This document shows positions 59,821 to 64,000 of a DNA stretch of 64,000 nt, piece by piece (within the stretch, counting starts at the first letter, position 1; the number at the start of each line of letters is the position of its first letter). The stretch is from Paenibacillus oceani. Lineage in GTDB: Bacteria; Bacillota; Bacilli; Paenibacillales; NBRC-103111. A program made the position numbers and the translations under genes. The DNA lies in the NCBI RefSeq assembly GCF_014705615.1, contig NZ_JACXJA010000022.1, positions 1-64,000 of the forward strand, given 5' to 3'. Under the pieces are notes generated by a model that saw only the letters and a list, made by a program, of their open reading frames with translations, was not told the origin of the DNA and searched no databases.

Positions 59821-61202
59821 AGTGGAAGGACAGGTTCCGGTTTGTCCGGCAAAATATGAAGAAAAACCGGTCGCGGGTATTTATGACCGTGCTCGCGACG
59901 GCGATCGGCTGCTCCTTCCTGATCGTGCTCGCTTCCGTCGGCTTCGGCCTGCAAAAATCGGTCGTCGCGGATATAACGGAGGGCAGACTGCTGACGCAAA
60001 TTATGGTGCACGGCGTGAAGGAATCCGAGAAATCGTTCCGGCAGATCGGCGATGACGAGATCGGGTATATGGAATCGCAGGACCATGTCAAGGCGGTGAC
60101 GAGACGATACGGGGTCCAGCAGTCGGCGGAATTCCGGATCGGCGAGCTTCAAGGCCACGGACAGGCGGTTGTCGTCGATATGCCGTCCGAGGCGAAGGCC
60201 GGCTTCGAGCTGGCGGAAGGGCGGATGCCGCAACAGGACTTCGAGATTGTCATCGGCTTCAACTTTGCGGAATCGATGCTGACTCCCGAGGAACGGAAGC
60301 AGATGGAGGAGCAGCGGCAAGATAACGCGGATGCGGAAGAGCCTGCTGCGGTCAAAGGCGAAAAAACCGTATCCGACAAGGCGAAGTCGTTAATCGGGAA
60401 AACGATGAATGTACAGGTGGTGCAGCGGTTCGGCGAGGAAACGAAAAGTTTCGCGGTTCCGGTCACGATCGTCGGGATCGGCAAAGCGCCCTCCCGGGAA
60501 TGGCTCCAGGATCGTTACGTCTACATCCACGAACGGGTCATGAAGCAGATCGAATCGTTCACACAGACCGCATACGGCGCCATGACGTCGAAAAATCCCG
60601 AGGACCCAGCTCCCGAATCGCTCGGACAACCCCGGATATACAACGAAGTCTATGTGTATGCGGACCGTGTGGAGAACGTCAAATCGATCGTCGAGCGGCT
60701 TAAGACGGCAAACTATGCGACGTATTCGATCGTTGATCAGCTCGATCAGGTCAACGCGGTGTTCCTCATTATGAAGATCGGCCTCATCCTCGTCGGTACG
60801 ATCGCCGTATTGATCGCATCGATCGGCATCTACAACACGATGACGATGGCCGTCACCGAACGAACGCCGGATATCGGCGTAATGAAAGCGATCGGCGCTC
60901 ATCCGAGGACGATCAAAAGCGTGTTTTTGATCGAAAGCGCCTATATCGGAATTATGGGAGCGGCGATCGGGACGGCGGTCGCTTACGCCGTCAGCTTTGC
61001 CGTCAATCTGGCGCTGCCCCAGATCGTCCGCGGCCTGCTGGACAGCAATCCGCCGGAAGGTCTGCGCTTCTCCGACATTCCTCCGGCGCTAACACTGATC
61101 TGTGTCGCGATCAGCCTGCTCGTCGCCATTCTGTCCGGCGTGCGTCCCGCTGTCCGGGCGACGCGGGTCGATGTGCTGAAGGCGCTGCGGCGCGATATTT
61201 AA
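59817..61202 (+). CDS. ABC transporter permease, MacB/FtsX type
   Basis: The 461-residue protein has the MacB-like layout: an N-terminal helix (about 20-45), a large external domain (about 50-315), then three helices with TMAVTERTPDIGVMKAIGAH in the typical FtsX loop. The GTG at 59817 overlaps the ATPase stop as GTGA and has GGAGG 6 nt upstream; an ATG 6 nt earlier has the ribosome site too close. The substrate may be an antimicrobial peptide or a cell-envelope signal, as often in Gram-positive members. Confidence 0.92.
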   Translation: MKWKDRFRFVRQNMKKNRSRVFMTVLATAIGCSFLIVLASVGFGLQKSVVADITEGRLLTQIMVHGVKESEKSFRQIGDDEIGYMESQDHVKAVTRRYGVQQSAEFRIGELQGHGQAVVVDMPSEAKAGFELAEGRMPQQDFEIVIGFNFAESMLTPEERKQMEEQRQDNADAEEPAAVKGEKTVSDKAKSLIGKTMNVQVVQRFGEETKSFAVPVTIVGIGKAPSREWLQDRYVYIHERVMKQIESFTQTAYGAMTSKNPEDPAPESLGQPRIYNEVYVYADRVENVKSIVERLKTANYATYSIVDQLDQVNAVFLIMKIGLILVGTIAVLIASIGIYNTMTMAVTERTPDIGVMKAIGAHPRTIKSVFLIESAYIGIMGAAIGTAVAYAVSFAVNLALPQIVRGLLDSNPPEGLRFSDIPPALTLICVAISLLVAILSGVRPAVRATRVDVLKALRRDI

Positions 61203-61283
61203 AACGCCGGCATGCCGGAACGGGACTGTCTCCAAAGTCGCTTGGCGATTTTTCGAACCTTGCCTCGAACCGATGTTCCTCTA

Positions 61284-61335
61284 GAAAAAGGACCTCAGCC
61301 TCCACGTGTTGCAGTGTGGAAGTTGAGGTCTTTTC
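61284..61335. repeat. dispersed double-stem palindrome, copy 5
   Basis: AAAAAGGACCTCA and TTGAGGTCTTTT form the outer stem; TCCAC and GTGGA the inner one, slightly longer here. Flanks CCTCGAACCGATGTTCCTC and CGTTTGAAGATGGGGACATC match copies 1 and 3. It lies between convergent genes. Confidence 0.88.
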
Positions 61336-61391
61336 GTTTGAAGATGGGGACATCCCCGTTTTTATTGCAGTCGCGGCAGCGCCTGACGGAT

Positions 61392-62558
61392 TTATTTGCG
61401 TCCTGGGACCGGACCGGAGCGGGCGGAAGAACGCCGCCGCTTTCTCCGCAACGAAGCGGACGAAACCGTGTCCTGCTTATGCAGCCATAGTGCAAACTCG
61501 AGCGGGCGAGAGATCGCTTTCTCGTACGTTTCCTTTTCCCCGATCCGGGCAAACACCTCGCGTGCCGGCTTCGGATTGAGCTCGAGCACCCACGGATGGC
61601 CGCTCGGATCGATCGCGATATCGATGCCAAGCTCGCACAGCCGGCCGAAATGACCTTCCACCGATTTGGCGATCTCCTCGCCGAGCTCGTAAACGCTGCT
61701 GCGGATCGACTCGATCTTCTCCTCCGAATGCATCCTCCGTCGAAGCAGCTCCGTCATCGAGATGGCCTGGCCTCCGCCGTGCAAGTTGGAGGTAATGCTT
61801 TTGCGCGGACCGATCCGCCCGGCACAGCCGGTTACTTCCCATTCCCCGCTGCCGTTTTTTTGGATGAGCAGCCGGAAATCATGGACGCGGCCGTCAGGCA
61901 ATCGGCTTTGGATGCCTTGCTGGATCAAGTAGCGGCCGGCTACATTCCATGAAGCGAGCTTGCCGGGCAACTGCTTCTCGGTAAGCAGCTTAGGCGCCAC
62001 GATGCGGCGGTTCTGGTCCCGGCCCTGCACGTAGAACTGGCCGTTCGGCTGACGGGATATCCGGAGAATTCCCCGTCCCCCTGTTCCGTTAATCGGTTTC
62101 AGGTAAATATGCCGGTGGTTGCGTATGAATTCGGTCAAGTCGCGGTGATCGGCATATTGCTTCGTGGCCGGCAGATGCGGACGGATCCGGCTGGATTTGG
62201 CCAAAAATTGATGCATTCCCCACTTGTTCAAGATGGGGCGGTTCAAATAAATAAGCTGGCTGTAAGTAGCCCGGAAGCGGCGGAACTGGCGGAACCGCTC
62301 CGTCGGCTGGTACCGGCACCGGTCGTAAATCAGCTGGGGAAACGAGGTCCAGCTGCGCGTCCACTTGCCGGCCGTCGGTTCGAAATGGTGGGCATAGATG
62401 CGGTGCTCCTTCGAATCCACATCCTGCGGGGTAAAGACGAAAGCCCGGATGCCCAGCTTTTTGGCCTGTACGATCAGCTTGCGGAAGTAGCTTCGCTCTT
62501 CCAGATTCGCCCGATCGCTCAAATATAACGTCATAATGCCGAGTGACGGTTCTGACAA
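61392..62558 (-). CDS. YheC/YheD-family endospore coat-associated protein (ATP-grasp fold)
   Basis: The 388-residue protein matches the YheC/YheD family, whose members are associated with the spore coat and have an ATP-grasp-like core. Signatures are LGIMTLYLSD at the N-terminus, IYDRCRYQP, LNKWGMHQFLAK, IYLKPINGTGGRGILRI and the metal-binding WVLELNPKPAREVF. The start is TTG 62558 with a weak GGGTG upstream. It is the third member of a tandem set on this strand, 91 bp after the previous one. A Ser/Arg-rich tail follows the core. Confidence 0.92.
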   Translation of the reverse strand: MSEPSLGIMTLYLSDRANLEERSYFRKLIVQAKKLGIRAFVFTPQDVDSKEHRIYAHHFEPTAGKWTRSWTSFPQLIYDRCRYQPTERFRQFRRFRATYSQLIYLNRPILNKWGMHQFLAKSSRIRPHLPATKQYADHRDLTEFIRNHRHIYLKPINGTGGRGILRISRQPNGQFYVQGRDQNRRIVAPKLLTEKQLPGKLASWNVAGRYLIQQGIQSRLPDGRVHDFRLLIQKNGSGEWEVTGCAGRIGPRKSITSNLHGGGQAISMTELLRRRMHSEEKIESIRSSVYELGEEIAKSVEGHFGRLCELGIDIAIDPSGHPWVLELNPKPAREVFARIGEKETYEKAISRPLEFALWLHKQDTVSSASLRRKRRRSSARSGPVPGRK

Positions 62559-62649
62559 GACGGTTCACCCACTTTGCGAATGTACGGAAGCGGACCTAAC
62601 CGCCGTTTCTGCGTGCCGGTTGTCCGCTCACCGTAAAGCAGTGTCCGAT

Positions 62650-63804
62650 TTAATTGGATTGGGCGGCGGGGTAACCCCCGCCTGCGCTCGACTTGGCCCG
62701 GATGAGAAACAAAGAATAATGAACGATCCTCTCCAGCGATTTTTTGCGGATATGGGGTTCGTCGAACTTCATCGGCTTCGAGTTGGCTTCGAAAAACCAG
62801 ATCCCGCCGTGGATGTCAACCCCCATATCCATCGACATTTCGCCTAGCATATGTCCTGACTTTTTCTCGACCTGACGCGCGATCGCCAGCGCCGCTCTGC
62901 GCGTCCGCTGAATAATTTTTTTGGCTCCGTCGATGCCGAACGTGGAGGCGAGCAGCTTCTCCGGGTCGTCGATCGAGCCGCCGCGCGGCACGTGCGTCGT
63001 GATGCTCAGCTTGCCGGCGAGGCGGGCGCCGACCCCCGTCACATCCCATTGACCTTTCGCATTTTTTTGAACGAGAAGGCGAAGATCGAACGGCCGCTTC
63101 TTATGGCGGGCCAGGGAGATGCCGCGCTGCGCGATGTATTCCTCCTGTCCGATCTCCTCTTTCATTTTCGCCCACAACTGCGACATCTTCGGATATTTGT
63201 AAACGACGCTGCCTTTTGTATCTTGTACGCTCAAGCAGTATTCCAGCTTCCGGCCCAGGCGGTCGCTCATGCGATCCGCCTTCATAATGCCTTTGCCCGC
63301 CTTGCCGCCGATCGGCTTTAAGTAAACCGAGGAGTGAAGCTTAAACAAACTGTCGAACTCCTGGAGCGTCGTTACTTTTCGGGTGGTCGGAATATATTTC
63401 GCCGTTGTTTTACCTTTGCTCAGCCATTCGAACAACGACCATTTGTTAAAAAAAGCAGGATTGAACATCCGGATGTGCGGATGCCGGACACAGGCCTGGA
63501 GCGTCTGCTGCACCTCGGGCAGCGCTTCGTCCTGGCGAAGCGGAATCCGGTTATACAGAACATGGGGCAAGCCGATCGTTTGCGGAGACCACGTTCCTTT
63601 CGCCGAATCGAATACGTATCCGATCATCTTCCGGTGCTTCAGCTTTAAATCTTTGACGGTCACGACGCATACGGACACTCCGAGCTCCGAGCCGGTCCGG
63701 ATAATGTCGATGAAGTTGTTCCGGTTGCCCCGAAACATTTCCGCCGGATCGTCCATCGTCAAAATGCCGATTAGAGGGCGATGGTGCTGTGCAGAAAATT
63801 CCAC
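62650..63804 (-). CDS. YheC/YheD-family endospore coat-associated protein (ATP-grasp fold)
   Basis: The 384-residue protein has the same plan as its neighbour: IGILTMDD near the N-terminus, VLYNRIPLRQDEA, FNKWSLFEWLSKGK, VYLKPIGGKAGKGIMKA and IWFFEANSKPMKFDEP. The start is GTG 63804 directly after the stop of the upstream paralogue, with GGAGGG about 8 nt before. This tight junction supports one operon. The paralogues differ enough to suggest distinct roles in the coat or spore envelope. Confidence 0.93.
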   Translation of the reverse strand: MEFSAQHHRPLIGILTMDDPAEMFRGNRNNFIDIIRTGSELGVSVCVVTVKDLKLKHRKMIGYVFDSAKGTWSPQTIGLPHVLYNRIPLRQDEALPEVQQTLQACVRHPHIRMFNPAFFNKWSLFEWLSKGKTTAKYIPTTRKVTTLQEFDSLFKLHSSVYLKPIGGKAGKGIMKADRMSDRLGRKLEYCLSVQDTKGSVVYKYPKMSQLWAKMKEEIGQEEYIAQRGISLARHKKRPFDLRLLVQKNAKGQWDVTGVGARLAGKLSITTHVPRGGSIDDPEKLLASTFGIDGAKKIIQRTRRAALAIARQVEKKSGHMLGEMSMDMGVDIHGGIWFFEANSKPMKFDEPHIRKKSLERIVHYSLFLIRAKSSAGGGYPAAQSN

Positions 63805-64000
63805 TTACGCTTCCCTCCTAGCCCGAAACCTGCCCAAATACAAGCTATGCTCAAAAATGAGACCGAGAGACGTCTTGCCCTGCGACTTCAAGGAAGGGTG
63901 CTTGAAGATGGAACGCCCCGGTTTGGAGTTTGCCTCGAACATCCAGATGCGCTCGTTCTGATCGATCCCGATATCGAATCCGAGCTCGCCGAGCAAGTGG
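63805..64000 (-). CDS. YheC/YheD-family protein, C-terminal end only (cut by the window)
   Basis: The last about 64 codons of a third paralogue lie at the window edge: LGELGFDIGIDQNERIWMFE, then ANSKPGRSIF, which is the family's metal-binding C-terminus. The gene continues beyond position 64000, so start and size are unknown. Its stop codon is directly followed by the GTG of the next gene on the same strand. Confidence 0.9.
   Translation of the reverse strand, partial: HLLGELGFDIGIDQNERIWMFEANSKPGRSIFKHPSLKSQGKTSLGLIFEHSLYLGRFRARREA

Overview
The window looks like a chromosomal segment of a Gram-positive, endospore-forming bacterium, most likely Paenibacillus or a close relative in the Paenibacillaceae. 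The evidence is a split gerP spore-germination locus, three tandem YheC/YheD spore-coat ATP-grasp genes, Lpl-type sugar ABC transporters with YesN-like AraC sensors, a SLAP-domain protein, strong AGGAGG-type ribosome sites and GC-rich codon use. No rRNA, tRNA, CRISPR array, prophage or complete insertion sequence was recognised.

Layout. 0.2-5.1 kb: a membrane protein, then a compact muropeptide-salvage set (NagZ, AnmK, AmiE-like amidase), all without visible signal peptides. 5.3-6.2 kb: a secreted two-SLAP-domain protein with a YEEEVV repeat linker. 6.4-8.9 kb: an AGE-family epimerase and an SGNH hydrolase. 9.1-10.8 kb: a TetR-regulated Gdx/SugE exporter with a clear operator. 10.9-21.5 kb: a mixed housekeeping stretch (secreted protein, second SGNH hydrolase, TIM-barrel protein, CBS protein, AraC regulator with solute-binding lipoprotein, heme O synthase, lipoate ligase, a predicted nuclease-wHTH protein, a small membrane protein). 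21.8-27.4 kb: a beta-propeller protein, the rpiR-nagB-nagA aminosugar operon with a candidate operator, and a HAD phosphatase. 27.7-30.6 kb: gerPA-gerPB-[MITE]-gerPC-gerPD-gerPE, an Hsp20-like protein and a separate gerPF-like gene. 31-34.6 kb: an MFS exporter divergent from a VanRS-like two-component system. 34.8-40.3 kb: a seven-gene cell-surface glycan or lipid-modification locus (GT39-like, GT2, DUF2304, EmrE-like, FemAB-like, methyltransferase, DUF3473-type deacetylase). 40.5-57.2 kb: a polysaccharide-use region with two Gfo/Idh oxidoreductases, an AraC/Cache sensor, a solute-binding protein and two permeases, a 1517-residue secreted heparinase-II/III-like enzyme, and a tandem amidohydrolase whose first half has lost its metal ligands. 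58.1-61.2 kb: a DacF-like carboxypeptidase and a MacB-type ABC transporter. 61.4 kb to the end: three YheC/YheD genes, the last cut by the window edge.

The intergenic DNA is rich in dispersed repeats: four copies of a ~180-bp MITE with terminal inverted repeats and AT-rich 4-bp target duplications; five copies of a double-stem palindrome at gene 3' ends; two copies of a ~200-bp AATAAG-rich element; and several short imperfect tandem or palindromic arrays.

The most interesting candidates are the glycan locus beside its two-component system, the half-dead tandem amidohydrolase, the MITEs that sit inside the gerP operon and directly before an ABC permease ribosome site, and the predicted nuclease-wHTH protein. 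All names come from reading motifs and remembered family features; no database search was possible.
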